This document shows, piece after piece, positions 24,767 to 33,607 of a stretch of 64,000 nucleotides of DNA. The notes under the pieces are model-generated. The model was given only the letters and a program-made list of their open reading frames with translations. It searched no databases and was not told the origin of the DNA. The stretch is from CF-113 sp050695155 (GTDB lineage Bacteria; Chloroflexota; Ktedonobacteria; Ktedonobacterales; Ktedonobacteraceae): contig JBOGTO010000437.1 in assembly GCA_050695155.1 (NCBI GenBank), forward strand, positions 1-64,000, in the 5' to 3' direction. The position numbers and the translations under genes were made by a program. Within the stretch, counting starts at the first letter, position 1. Each line of letters begins with the position of its first letter.

Positions 24767-25570
24767 ATGGCTATCGCGGTGGCAGACCTGTCATATCAGA
24801 CTGAATTTTCGGTTGCTGTGTCCAGCAAAATAACCGTGCTGATTATCCACGGGTGTCCACTTTTCCGTGTAGGCCTTCGCTCGCTGTTGGCGCAGCAGGA
24901 CGATTGTCAGCTTGTTGGAGAGGCCACGCACCTGGAAGATGTGCTTACGCTGGCCAAGGAGCAGGGTCCCGATGTCGTCCTGTTGGATGGCGGTCTCACC
25001 ACAGCTGATCCGCTCGATATAGTGGCGCAGCTCCGCCAGGCGGAAGTGCCGGGCATCATGGTGTTTGCTCCCCCGACGGGAAATGAGGAAACGCTTTTCC
25101 GCTTCCTGATGCATGGGGCCATGGCCTATGAAGATGGCACCATCTCCGGGGAAGAGCTGCTGGCGAAGCTGCACAGAGTCGCGCTGGGAGAGTGCTTAGT
25201 GACGGGCGAGGTCTTGGTTGCTCAGGCTGTCAGGCGTTCACGCCTTGCTCATCTTCGCTGGGAGGCCTTGCTCGCCATGAGTCTCACGGAGACCTCTCTT
25301 CCTGTCCCGCAGGCAGCGGACAGCATATGTTCTATTGCTGCGGATGCTTCCCCGCTCTCCGAACAAGAGCGAGCCATCCTTGAGCAGATTGCCAGAGGGA
25401 GGACCACGGCGCAGGTCGCTCGGGCATTAGGGATTGGTCCTCACATCGTTAAAAATCGATTAGATCGGCTTTTTAGGAAACTCGACGTGCATGATCGAAC
25501 CAGCGCGGTGGTCATGGCCCTGCGCAACCAGTGGATTGCGATTGATCGCATCCCCTCAGTGTCTCTGTAG
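24767..25570 (+). CDS. LuxR/NarL-type response-regulator-like transcription factor
   Basis: An AGGAGGTGATCTCG ribosome site fixes this ATG. Residues about 18-140 match a receiver domain: KITVLIIHGCPLFRVGLRSLL and DVVLLDGG, whose Asp is the expected phosphate acceptor. The usual conserved Lys near the end (GYLxK) is replaced (AMAYEDG), so phosphorylation control may be altered. Residues about 215-275 are a LuxR-type HTH: PLSEQERAILEQIARGRTTAQVARALGI and VKNRLDRLFRKL. No sensor kinase lies next to it. It may control the plus-strand gene series. Confidence 0.85.
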   Translation: MAIAVADLSYQTEFSVAVSSKITVLIIHGCPLFRVGLRSLLAQQDDCQLVGEATHLEDVLTLAKEQGPDVVLLDGGLTTADPLDIVAQLRQAEVPGIMVFAPPTGNEETLFRFLMHGAMAYEDGTISGEELLAKLHRVALGECLVTGEVLVAQAVRRSRLAHLRWEALLAMSLTETSLPVPQAADSICSIAADASPLSEQERAILEQIARGRTTAQVARALGIGPHIVKNRLDRLFRKLDVHDRTSAVVMALRNQWIAIDRIPSVSL

Positions 25571-25667
25571 ATTTGTGTCTTGTATGTTGTCCGTCAAGCC
25601 TGAGCGCACCTGCTTGTAGACGCCCACTGCTCAGTTGACGGCCGATCAATGGAAAGGAAGAAGAACT

Positions 25668-26525
25668 ATGGGAAGCACGACAGTTGACCGCAGAAAGACC
25701 AATGGCGTTCCTGGCTCGGATGCAGAGGAGCAAGTCAAGGCGATGGGTGGCCCTGTTGCTCGGCGGGCGAGCAGAACACCAGCGGATGGACCTGCGCCAA
25801 TGACCTTCAGGCAAAAAATCAGAAGCTGTAGCGCGCGCCAGGACGCGATGGAAGAGCCGCTCGACGCAGACGTCCTCCCGGAGACCGAAGAGGACGACGA
25901 ATGGGAGCCTGTTCGCTCCTCGCGTACCGAGGTGAGGCGGCGGCTGGCCGAACAGAACGCGCGCGCGAGCCAAACGGTGCCGGAACGCCGCACGACAGGG
26001 AATCCGATCCCGCCTCGGCGCAGGACTGACGATCTTCCGCGTCAGCGCAGGCATCTCTCTGGCCAGGCAGCGCTTCTGGTGGGCGCGCTGGCTTTGATCG
26101 CGCTCTACATCGTGTTCGGCTGGTTGTACTCGGCCTGGGTAGGGGTCTCGAACCGCCTGAGCTACGGCCCGACGCCGACCTCCTACCTGGAGGCCGTAGT
26201 CGGCGATCACGACGCGCCGGGCCATCCGACCTGGATTGTGGCGATGAATGAACATGGCACGATCGTTCTCCAAGTGGCCCCTGGCGGCGACTTCACCAAA
26301 GCGACGACCTATGTCATGCAGGCACAGACCACCTTCCACAGTTGGGGCAACCTGGACGACATTGTGATCACCCTCACCGTTGTCGGAAGCGGGCCAGCAC
26401 CCAATATTCTGGTTCACCTACAGGGAGATCCTGATATCGGGCATTTCTACGAGCGGCCCTCGGCCACCTTCCTCTTGCTGAATCAACAGCCAGGCTTCAA
26501 GGTCGGCCCTTTCGTAGACCAGTAA
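25668..26525 (+). CDS. Membrane-anchored hypothetical protein, 285 aa
   Basis: GGAAAGGAAG precedes the ATG at 25668. A long charged, disordered N-terminus (about 1-125) is followed by one transmembrane segment (AALLVGALALIALYIVFGW) and a C-terminal extracytoplasmic beta-rich domain of about 125 residues (PTWIVAMNEHGTIVLQV, VITLTVVGSG). No family is recognised. The topology, with the N-terminus in the cytoplasm, resembles transfer-apparatus or envelope proteins. A CRISPR-repeat-like hairpin follows its stop codon directly. Confidence 0.75.
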   Translation: MGSTTVDRRKTNGVPGSDAEEQVKAMGGPVARRASRTPADGPAPMTFRQKIRSCSARQDAMEEPLDADVLPETEEDDEWEPVRSSRTEVRRRLAEQNARASQTVPERRTTGNPIPPRRRTDDLPRQRRHLSGQAALLVGALALIALYIVFGWLYSAWVGVSNRLSYGPTPTSYLEAVVGDHDAPGHPTWIVAMNEHGTIVLQVAPGGDFTKATTYVMQAQTTFHSWGNLDDIVITLTVVGSGPAPNILVHLQGDPDIGHFYERPSATFLLLNQQPGFKVGPFVDQ

Positions 26526-26530
26526 CAGTG

Positions 26531-26561
26531 CGGCCAGCTCTGGCTGGCCGAGGATTGAAAC
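26531..26561 (+). repeat. Solitary CRISPR-repeat-like hairpin
   Basis: CGGCCAGC and GCTGGCCG form a perfect stem with a TCTG loop, followed by AGGATTGAAAC. The same tail ends the repeats at 12042-12151 and 28741-28772 although the stem bases differ. It sits 6 bp behind a stop codon in sense orientation. Confidence 0.6.
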
Positions 26562-26602
26562 GTGGACCAATGATTAGCTCATACACACGAGGAGGACATA
26601 CC

Positions 26603-27190
26603 ATGTGGAACGCGCCACTCACTAGCGGAACAACTCTTTCAGTCGCGATCGGCTGTGCGCTGTTTCTCTATGGTCTGTCACTTGGCCTTCTCGTTGCCGG
26701 GGCATGTGTCGCATGGGTCGCTGCATCCGACGACCGTCCGGCAAGCTTGCCACAGGAGAACGACGCGACGATCAGCGATGATGAGGTCGCGATCGTCCTC
26801 GAACTGGTTCGAGACGCTGTCGCCGGGGGCGGCTGGTCCCTGTGCGGCGACTGCTACACGCGCAACCTGCTCATGCAGCTCCCGTTGCCCACAGCACTCC
26901 TCGCCAGCAGGCAAGAGGACCTCGCCATGCACTCCTATGCACATCAGCAGCAGGCGGCAGCAGTGAAGACAGCCTCTAGCCCGTTCTCTGTGGAGAGTAT
27001 CGACAATACACGCGAACGCCCAGGGAGGAGCGAGTCTACCCACAGGGTAGACCTGGCACTCCCTCTAGCGCATACCATGCCCGCTTCGGGCAAAAATCGA
27101 CCCGAACAGCACCTCTGTGAGTGCCAGGCCTACCATGTGGGTAGACTCGCTCCTCCCTACTGCATCGCGAATGAAAGGAATGCATTATGA
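26603..27190 (+). CDS. Membrane-anchored hypothetical protein, 195 aa
   Basis: GGAGGACATACC precedes the ATG. A hydrophobic segment near the N-terminus (IGCALFLYGLSLGLLVAGAC) anchors it. A soluble part with CGDCYTRNLL follows. The C-terminal 60 residues (around RSESTHRVDLAL) look low-complexity and are encoded over two inverted copies of the GAGTCTACC element. Its stop overlaps the start of the ParM-like gene (ATGA). No family is recognised. Confidence 0.65.
   Translation: MWNAPLTSGTTLSVAIGCALFLYGLSLGLLVAGACVAWVAASDDRPASLPQENDATISDDEVAIVLELVRDAVAGGGWSLCGDCYTRNLLMQLPLPTALLASRQEDLAMHSYAHQQQAAAVKTASSPFSVESIDNTRERPGRSESTHRVDLALPLAHTMPASGKNRPEQHLCECQAYHVGRLAPPYCIANERNAL
27024..27156. repeat. Two inverted GAGTCTACC/GGTAGAC elements
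   Basis: One element at 27024-27063 (GAGTCTAC at 27032, GTAGACCT at 27048, start-to-start 16 bp) and one in the opposite orientation at 27119-27156. Both share GGAGCGAGTCTACCCACA and the tail CCTGGCACT. A third relative is at 14715-14752. They lie just upstream of the ParM-like gene, where a centromere-like or operator role is plausible. Confidence 0.6.
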
Positions 27191-28419
27191 GCATCATGAC
27201 ATCATCAAACATCGTTGAACTAACCGGGCAAAAGATTGATCTGACTACTTGGCTTGGGTGGGCGACCTGGTGGGAAGCCTCGCTCGATATGGGTAGCGGC
27301 ATCACCACCCTGTACCTACAGCCGGTCAAAGCCATTACCAAAGAGCGCACCGAACGTGGTCCCATTTACCGGCTGTCCTTCCCCAGTGTGGTGGACACGG
27401 GCGAAAAGCTGCTGGAGACCATCGCCAACGGGCGCAACGCGCCCAGGGGCAGACCTGCCTCCGTGCTGACCGCGGGCGAGTTTGTGCTGCGGATGCAAAA
27501 CAGCCGGTACGAGCACCTGGTTGGCTCGCTGGCGGATCTGGAAGGAGAACATCCCACCGACGCGAAAGGCGATCCAGATCGCTACTGGGGAGAACATATC
27601 AAGATCATCGCTTGCACCGCCATCTGTGCGACCATCCCTGATGTTCACGCGGAGGTGCGCCTCAACTTCTGCATGCCCTTCACCCTCTACTCCCCCGAGC
27701 GCAAGGAGCGCGCCATGAACAACCTCGATGGCCTGTATTACTGCTACGTCAACGAGGTGTACCACGAGATCGACCTGCGAGTGGGGACGGTGGTCCCCGA
27801 GGGCTTCGCGGCCATTACGCGCTTCGGCAGCCCGACCGGCAATAACGTCAGCATCGACGTGGGAGATCGTACCACCGAGATCATCTTCGCCAGCGGCTTC
27901 AAGCTCGTCTCCCGCGACTCTGTCGGTCGCACCTACGGCGTCCGACAGGTGATCGAGCACATTAGTGACGAGATCAACCAGGATTACGGGCGTGTCCTGG
28001 AAGTCGAAGAGGTGCGCATTTTGCTGAAGGCGTACACCGCCGGAATGCGCCTCCCACGCCTGAAGGTGGCCAGAGGGACAGCCGACGGCTACCTCGACGG
28101 GGACAGCCAGCGCGAGATCATCACCCGCAAAGTCATCACCATGGCCCGGGCGCTGGCGAAATTCATCCGCGCCACCATCAACAAAGAGGGCGCGGAGATT
28201 GGTTCGAACCTCGACACAGCGACGATCTACGGCGGCGGCGGCTACCTCTTCTACGGGCCTCTCAAGGATGGTGTTGCGGGCGATAACGAACTGGAAAACG
28301 GAGTGCTACATGATCTGTACCTGCCACCAGAGGCAGAGTACCTGAATGCCGCCTATATGCAGGAGCTGGTGGCGCAGCAAACGGTCCTCAAACCGGGCAT
28401 GTGGGAGAGGAAGAGGTAG
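27187..28419 (+). CDS. ParM/actin-like ATPase, probable segregation filament
   Basis: The actin-fold signatures are present: phosphate-1 motif SLDMGSGITT (about 32-41), phosphate-2 motif SIDVGDRTTEIIFASG (about 222-237), and an adenosine motif ATIYGGGGYLFYG (about 344-356). Length (410 aa) fits plasmid ParM/Alp proteins. It would polymerise with ATP to push plasmid copies apart, with a DNA-binding adaptor. The next gene, 5 bp downstream, is the adaptor candidate. The start overlaps the upstream gene. Confidence 0.8.
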   Translation: MSIMTSSNIVELTGQKIDLTTWLGWATWWEASLDMGSGITTLYLQPVKAITKERTERGPIYRLSFPSVVDTGEKLLETIANGRNAPRGRPASVLTAGEFVLRMQNSRYEHLVGSLADLEGEHPTDAKGDPDRYWGEHIKIIACTAICATIPDVHAEVRLNFCMPFTLYSPERKERAMNNLDGLYYCYVNEVYHEIDLRVGTVVPEGFAAITRFGSPTGNNVSIDVGDRTTEIIFASGFKLVSRDSVGRTYGVRQVIEHISDEINQDYGRVLEVEEVRILLKAYTAGMRLPRLKVARGTADGYLDGDSQREIITRKVITMARALAKFIRATINKEGAEIGSNLDTATIYGGGGYLFYGPLKDGVAGDNELENGVLHDLYLPPEAEYLNAAYMQELVAQQTVLKPGMWERKR

Positions 28420-28423
28420 CTGC

Positions 28424-28732
28424 ATGTCGACCATCAAACAGGGACAAAAGCGAGTCCAATTTGTCCTGGACGAGGACTCAGAGATGCATCTGACCCTCAT
28501 CGAGTGGGCGAAACAGCGCGGCCTCACGGTTGGGAAAGCCACACGAGTCATTCTGGCCGACTGGTCGGATGCCATCAATGGCAGGCCCAACCCGTTCGCC
28601 GCCGCCATCGCTGCTGCAACTGGCCAACCGATGCCGCCATCACCAGCAACACCGGCACAAGCGCCAGAAATCAGCGCAGAAGAGCGAGCACGTCAAGCCG
28701 CTCTTCTGCAAGCCGCCGAGCAGTTTATGTAG
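28424..28732 (+). CDS. Small ParR-like adaptor candidate, 102 aa
   Basis: GAGGTAGC precedes the ATG, 5 bp after the ParM-like gene. The N-terminus, KRVQFVLDEDSEMHLTLIEW followed by a basic helix, fits a ribbon-helix-helix DNA-binding unit, and the C-terminal 40 residues are Pro/Ala-rich and flexible, ending in a helix. ParR proteins have this layout and bind ParM with a C-terminal tail. The assignment rests mainly on position and pattern. Confidence 0.6.
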   Translation: MSTIKQGQKRVQFVLDEDSEMHLTLIEWAKQRGLTVGKATRVILADWSDAINGRPNPFAAAIAAATGQPMPPSPATPAQAPEISAEERARQAALLQAAEQFM

Positions 28733-28740
28733 CTGTATTG

Positions 28741-28772
28741 CAGCCCTTGGCAAAAGGGCTGAGGATTGAAAC
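28741..28772 (+). repeat. Solitary CRISPR-repeat-like hairpin
   Basis: CAGCCCTT pairs with AAGGGCTG around GGCAA, followed by AGGATTGAAAC. It lies 8 bp behind a stop codon in sense orientation, as does the copy at 26531. Confidence 0.6.
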
Positions 28773-28819
28773 ATGTAAAGCGTTCAGAGCGCGCAGGAAA
28801 CAGAGAAAGAGGAAAGTGA

Positions 28820-29983
28820 GTGAGTACTCGTACCATCGACCTCGAACAGAGAACAGCCCGATCAGCACAGCGACGACCTGGACGGGTCAGGAGAACACGC
28901 AGAGGGAGAATGCGCTCCCTCCTGGCTTTGGCAGGCCTCTCCCTACTTACGATGATTGTCCTGTTCACCCGCCTCTCAGGCATGAGCTACGCTGCTTCAT
29001 TGACGGCTCTCTCTGTTCAACAGGAGATGCAAACAGCCGTTACACCCTCAACCCATCCGAGTCCTTCTGCGACTTCGATGAGGAACGCGCCTGTTATCGT
29101 GTCGAGTGGAAATGTTTCTCTGCGCCTGGTGCGTCTCAACCAGCTTGATTGCGGCCAGTACGCTACTCAAAACGAATGCGATACTTGGGCCTATAGCGCG
29201 TGCAGTGCTGCATCGATGACCGAGGTGGTTAATGCCTATGGACATCAGTATCGTGTTACGGACATACTCCAGGTAGAAAGCGCTTTGGGGGAGATCACGC
29301 CACAGCTTGGTCTGGTTGAGGATCGTGGGGTAGCGCACACGCTGGCGCACTTCGGGTTCACGACCGAGTGGGGAGAAGACCTCTGGACGCTCGATCAGTT
29401 GATCGCCATCGCCAACACCGGCTTTCCGGTCATTGTGAGCTTCCCGCCTCCGCTCTGGGGACATATCCTGGTGCTGCGCGGTGGGGATGCCAGCACCGTC
29501 ACGTTAGCCGACTCATCGCGCTATAACATTGTCATCTATCCACGCAGCAAATTCCTGTACTTCTGGCGCGGCTTTGCAGCCATTGCACTCCCCTACGGCC
29601 CGAGTTACTACCAAACCCTGGCCCGGCAGGATGCACAACAGGCAGGCATCCGCCCCGATATTTTCTCGCGGCAGATGAACCAGGAAAGCGGCTTTCAACC
29701 CTTTGTGGTGTCGCCAGCAGGGGCCATTGGCATTAGCCAGTTCATGCCAACGACGGCTGCGGGCATCGGCCTTAACCCCTGGAATCCCGTCGCATCACTC
29801 CAGGCAGCCGCCCGGTATATGGCGAACAAGCTCACATACTATGCGGGCGATTACCGCAAGGCGCTGGCCAGCTACAACGCAGGGAGTGGTGCTGTCGCGA
29901 CCGCCGTTGCTCTGTATGGGAGCGCCTGGCTGGCTCACATGTCAACGGAAACACAAGGATACGTTCGCGACATTTTAGGATAA
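28820..29983 (+). CDS. Secreted cell-wall hydrolase: C39-like peptidase fused to SLT lytic transglycosylase
   Basis: A GTG start follows AGAGGAAA. A basic N-terminus and a hydrophobic segment (about 31-55) export or anchor it. Residues about 105-260 resemble a C39 papain-like peptidase with candidate catalytic Cys128 (SACSAAS), His215 (WGHILVLRGG) and Asp231. Residues about 265-387 are a soluble-lytic-transglycosylase domain: catalytic Glu289 in QMNQESGF, then GAIGISQFMPTTA, and LASYNAGSGAV. Such enzymes open peptidoglycan for conjugation or secretion machines. A fusion of both activities is uncommon. No other transfer genes are recognised nearby. Confidence 0.85.
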   Translation: MSTRTIDLEQRTARSAQRRPGRVRRTRRGRMRSLLALAGLSLLTMIVLFTRLSGMSYAASLTALSVQQEMQTAVTPSTHPSPSATSMRNAPVIVSSGNVSLRLVRLNQLDCGQYATQNECDTWAYSACSAASMTEVVNAYGHQYRVTDILQVESALGEITPQLGLVEDRGVAHTLAHFGFTTEWGEDLWTLDQLIAIANTGFPVIVSFPPPLWGHILVLRGGDASTVTLADSSRYNIVIYPRSKFLYFWRGFAAIALPYGPSYYQTLARQDAQQAGIRPDIFSRQMNQESGFQPFVVSPAGAIGISQFMPTTAAGIGLNPWNPVASLQAAARYMANKLTYYAGDYRKALASYNAGSGAVATAVALYGSAWLAHMSTETQGYVRDILG

Positions 29984-30053
29984 GAGTTTCCATACCTGAT
30001 ATGGAGTGGTTGGGGAAGTTGCGGTCAGAAACAGAAAGAAGAAGGAGTTCCCT

Positions 30054-30623
30054 ATGAACAGCAAGCAAGAAACAGACAACATCATCCCTCTTCAGAAACC
30101 GTCATCCAGCGGGAACACCGGCGATCCTCGCATTGAAACGGCACTCGCCAAACTGCAGGTCTTCATCTGCGACTTTCAGGCAGAAGAGCAGGCAGTGAAA
30201 CGGGCTGCGCAGACGTTCCGTGAGGCATTGCATATCAGCCCCCGCCAGTGTAGCGACGTGATTACCGTCTTGCAGACGATCCGGAAGAGAGCCGCCGCCT
30301 GCAGCGAATTGCTGGATGAGCAAGAGCAACCAGTTTTCAAGCCGCTCAGGTATGAAGTGCTCTCACCCCTGTCTTCTCTCGATGGGGAGGAGACCGCCCG
30401 CCTCATTCTGCAACTCGATGCGTTTCGCATCCTGTGCATCAAAACGGGGGCAGATCGGGAGCGGATCAACACCCATGTGCAATTGCAGACGGCTCTCGCA
30501 GACTCTGTCAAGCAGATACGCGACCTGAATACGGCCCTGGAGAAACTGCCTGGAAAGGTACGTGAGTTTGCGCTCAAAGTTCAGGGATACTACCGCTATC
30601 CCCCTTGCACACCAGGCAGATAG
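30054..30623 (+). CDS. Hypothetical helical protein, 189 aa
   Basis: AAGGAG precedes the ATG. The protein is mostly alpha-helical with coiled-coil character (IETALAKLQVFICDFQAEEQAVKRAAQ, key words LAKLQVFI and EEQAVKRA). No motif is recognised. It begins a run of closely spaced genes of the same style through 34039. Confidence 0.65.
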   Translation: MNSKQETDNIIPLQKPSSSGNTGDPRIETALAKLQVFICDFQAEEQAVKRAAQTFREALHISPRQCSDVITVLQTIRKRAAACSELLDEQEQPVFKPLRYEVLSPLSSLDGEETARLILQLDAFRILCIKTGADRERINTHVQLQTALADSVKQIRDLNTALEKLPGKVREFALKVQGYYRYPPCTPGR

Positions 30624-30634
30624 AGAGAAGAAAT

Positions 30635-31690
30635 ATGAGACGCACACTGTTTCCCGCGAAAACCCTCACAAAAATACTGCACCACCTCGGTCGTCAGGAA
30701 GACTTCGAGGCCGAGATCACGCTCTCGATCATCACCCAGGACGCGAAAAACTGCTGGGATGAAGACGAGGTTCGCATGGGCATTCTCCTCCAGTATAGCG
30801 ACCCCGATGATGGCAGTGCGCGCGAAGTATTTAATGGATTGAATGATTCCATGTACGACCCGATTCGCTGGACACGCGCCATATGGGTTCTGGAGGCGCT
30901 GCCGGTCATCAACCTCACGCTCTTCAACTGCGACCTTTTCTGGGGTATCGGACACGAGTCCTCGACCACTTTCCAAAGAGTCGCGGCGAAAGTCCGCCAG
31001 GCCGTGGGAGACCAGGCCTACCGGGAAATCATGGCCCGCCCCATTCCAATGGAAGTGATTGAGTTGCTGATCCATATGGCAGATGCGGGCCACAAGGTAG
31101 ACTCAGCCATCTATCACGTCACCGACGAGATCGACGCGGGTACGATCCGTTGGAGTCAAGAACTCAAGCGCATTGGTGTCGTCCATCCCGATTACCGGAG
31201 AGCCTACGTGGCAGCACGGGCCGAGATTGTCAGCCGGTATGAACCCTATCTGTTTGCCTACGCTACGTACCGGGAGGCCCCGTACAGCCGGGAAAGCGAG
31301 GGCAAGTGCATGATTATGCTCGCCATCGAGTCGATCATCACAGACTGCATCGAACGAGGCATCGAGCAAGACTACGGGGCAGATATCGCGGCTCTCCTTA
31401 GTATCCTGAAGGCAGAAATCGAGACGGATGATGTTCTAGAAGACCTGGAAGCTCTGGAAAACCGCTGTGCAAAGCGAGACCGAGACGATACCAGGGATCG
31501 CGAGCCATTCACCCGCCCTCGTCCCGAAGAGCGCTTCCAGCAGACCATTCCCTGGTTCCTCCAGAGTTTCGCCGAGGAGCCGCTCTCAAAGCAGCCGGTG
31601 CAACGCTCCAGAGATGACTACCAGAGCATCTTAGAAAGGCTTTTCCAGTGCTGGAAAGAGCTTCCTGTCATACACCCGCTTGTCAGCTAA
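30635..31690 (+). CDS. Hypothetical protein, 351 aa
   Basis: AGAGAGAAG precedes the ATG 11 bp after the previous gene. Helical throughout (VIELLIHMADAGHKVDSAIYH, key words ELLIHMAD), with an acidic segment at about 260-300 (EIETDDVLEDLEALENRC). No family is recognised. Confidence 0.65.
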   Translation: MRRTLFPAKTLTKILHHLGRQEDFEAEITLSIITQDAKNCWDEDEVRMGILLQYSDPDDGSAREVFNGLNDSMYDPIRWTRAIWVLEALPVINLTLFNCDLFWGIGHESSTTFQRVAAKVRQAVGDQAYREIMARPIPMEVIELLIHMADAGHKVDSAIYHVTDEIDAGTIRWSQELKRIGVVHPDYRRAYVAARAEIVSRYEPYLFAYATYREAPYSRESEGKCMIMLAIESIITDCIERGIEQDYGADIAALLSILKAEIETDDVLEDLEALENRCAKRDRDDTRDREPFTRPRPEERFQQTIPWFLQSFAEEPLSKQPVQRSRDDYQSILERLFQCWKELPVIHPLVS

Positions 31691-31732
31691 TTGTCTCTTC
31701 TCCCCAGAGTTCACAAGAAGGAAGGTATCAAC

Positions 31733-32110
31733 ATGAACACGAGGCGCAACCACCAGGAACAACTCCATCAAGACGTGCCTGCCAGCATTCCTGAACTGAC
31801 GCACCGCAATCTGGAGGCTGTGTTGCCAGTACTCAAACGCGCTCAGAAACTAGACGTTGCCCTGATCGAGCAAGCGGAAGCGCAATTGCGCCAGATCATC
31901 GTCGCCATCAAGCCCCTCACACCGGAACTGCTACAGCAGCGGCTTCAGATGAAGCGCCTCACCAGGCGTCGGCTCCTGGAGGCCTTGCGCGATGCGTGCG
32001 ACGCCTTAAACGTGGCGCTCGACGAATTCGATGAGGGAAATGCCCAGCTCTGTACGCAGCAGGTTCAGGGCTGTCAGACCATTATCACCGAGATATTGAC
32101 CACCTGGTAG
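31733..32110 (+). CDS. Hypothetical helical protein, 125 aa
   Basis: GAAGGAAGG precedes the ATG. All-helical prediction (LEAVLPVLKRAQKLDVALIEQ, LLEALRDACDALNVALDEF). Similar in style to the 30054-30623 product. No family is recognised. Confidence 0.65.
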   Translation: MNTRRNHQEQLHQDVPASIPELTHRNLEAVLPVLKRAQKLDVALIEQAEAQLRQIIVAIKPLTPELLQQRLQMKRLTRRRLLEALRDACDALNVALDEFDEGNAQLCTQQVQGCQTIITEILTTW

Positions 32111-32141
32111 TTCCAGGCAAGAACAGACGGAAGGAATCATC

Positions 32142-32591
32142 ATGGATCAAGAAACCACCCAGCAGCAGGAACAGCCGCACATCCTCGACCAGGTCATTGT
32201 CCATGCATTACCGCCGGAGTTTCACCACTCTGACATCGCCAAGCACTACCAGGATGGAGCGTTCACCAGCAGGCTTGATGCTGAAGTCGCGGACATCCTG
32301 CGCGCTTGCCAGCCTGCCGAGGAGTCAGGCGAGGGAGCGCCAATTCCTCTGACTGGTGAAGCTTTGGAAGCCATGAGACAGCTCAACTGCATCGCGCTCA
32401 TCCAGGATGGTCAGGTACTCCCTCTGCTCGATATTGAGCAGACGGCTGCGCCTATGACTGCGCTGCAACGGGTGCATCTGTACCACTCCGCGGCGCGGAC
32501 ATTGTTAGAGGCTATCGCAGCCATTTATGAGGACCGCTTCCAACAGACAAAGATCCAGGATGATGACAACGAGGATCGCTGCTCTGTCTAA
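32142..32591 (+). CDS. Hypothetical acidic protein, 149 aa
   Basis: GACGGAAGGAATC precedes the ATG. Acidic (rich in Glu, Asp and Gln), with a helix RVHLYHSAARTLLEAIAAIY near the C-terminus. No family is recognised. The 245-bp gap after it contains an open frame (about 32604-32821, ending LALDILERMKQLNRAHIM) without a usable start codon, possibly a decayed gene. Confidence 0.6.
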   Translation: MDQETTQQQEQPHILDQVIVHALPPEFHHSDIAKHYQDGAFTSRLDAEVADILRACQPAEESGEGAPIPLTGEALEAMRQLNCIALIQDGQVLPLLDIEQTAAPMTALQRVHLYHSAARTLLEAIAAIYEDRFQQTKIQDDDNEDRCSV

Positions 32592-32836
32592 ACACACACT
32601 ACTTGGCAGGCAGCATATATCAGTATCGCCCGATGTGGAATTGCAAGCACTGAGCCAAGCAGCCAAGCACAACCGGAGAATCCAAGAGCTGGGCAACGAG
32701 CCGTTTCCCTCAAGGCGCTCTGCCAGCAGATTGTTGTGTTGGCGCTAGACATCCTCGAACGCATGAAGCAGTTGAACAGAGCGCACATCATGCCAGAACC
32801 CGGAAGGGCAACCCTGGCCTAGCAAAGAAGCCTCCT

Positions 32837-33142
32837 ATGACACGCGGAATCGAAACGATCACTCATGCAGAGACGACGACAGATGCCCCTCCGACGCTTC
32901 CTTCGCACATCACACCGATAGGTGAACAACGCCGCTTTTCACCCTACTGGTGGATCGGCTGCGCTCGCGCTGCCCCGGAAGAACTGAGGTCGCTACAGGG
33001 CATTGTCATCTACAACACGTCCGAGTGTTTCTTTCTTGCCGAAGACGAGGCCATACATGCCGCAAGCATCATTCTATCGCTCCTGGCGCGACCCAGGAGA
33101 AAACAAGAGAGTCGAGTACTCAAACCTGAGCAGCGCACCTAA
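32837..33142 (+). CDS. Hypothetical protein, 101 aa
   Basis: The ribosome site is weak. The core FSPYWWIGCARAAPEELRSLQG and a following YNTSECFFLAEDEAIHAA stretch look like a folded domain. No family is recognised. It sits in line with the same-strand genes around it. Confidence 0.5.
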   Translation: MTRGIETITHAETTTDAPPTLPSHITPIGEQRRFSPYWWIGCARAAPEELRSLQGIVIYNTSECFFLAEDEAIHAASIILSLLARPRRKQESRVLKPEQRT

Positions 33143-33163
33143 CCTGAGAGGAGTAAAGAGATC

Positions 33164-33592
33164 ATGGAAGAGCATACGACACACCAGCATGGAGAAGAAG
33201 CTCGCGCGCTCACTGCGCGGATTGACGAACAACTGGCGATGCTCCTGGGGCCGCTTGGCATTCGAGCAGAAGCATCTTCTGAGCCTGAGCCGCGCCTCCT
33301 TCAAACAACGACCGGCGAGACACAAGCACGCGTCAGCGTCTCCTATCTGCACCTGCGCTGTCGCAATGTTCAGAGGCTCTCGCTCCTCGCCGAGGTCATG
33401 ACATTTCTCAGCTTCCATCTGAGCAGCGCCACCTGCGTCGCTCATGGAGCCACAGGCAAGCAGAAAGAAGGCTACATCGTCCTCGCCAGCGCCACACCGT
33501 TCCCAGAGTCGGTCACCAGGTGGATCACCGCGCGGGAAGCCATTCTGGATTGCTACAGTCACACCGTTGCCATCGATCTGGATATAGAGTGA
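33164..33592 (+). CDS. Hypothetical protein, 142 aa
   Basis: GAGAGGAG precedes the ATG. The C-terminal half is alpha/beta (GYIVLASATPFPESVTRWI, AILDCYSHTVAIDLD). No family is recognised. Confidence 0.6.
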   Translation: MEEHTTHQHGEEARALTARIDEQLAMLLGPLGIRAEASSEPEPRLLQTTTGETQARVSVSYLHLRCRNVQRLSLLAEVMTFLSFHLSSATCVAHGATGKQKEGYIVLASATPFPESVTRWITAREAILDCYSHTVAIDLDIE

Positions 33593-33607
33593 GAGGAAGG
33601 GAAGAAG

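Noticed and set aside
32604..32821. Open frame with protein-like composition
   Set aside because: No ATG, GTG or TTG near its beginning; kept only as a note in the neighbouring gene.
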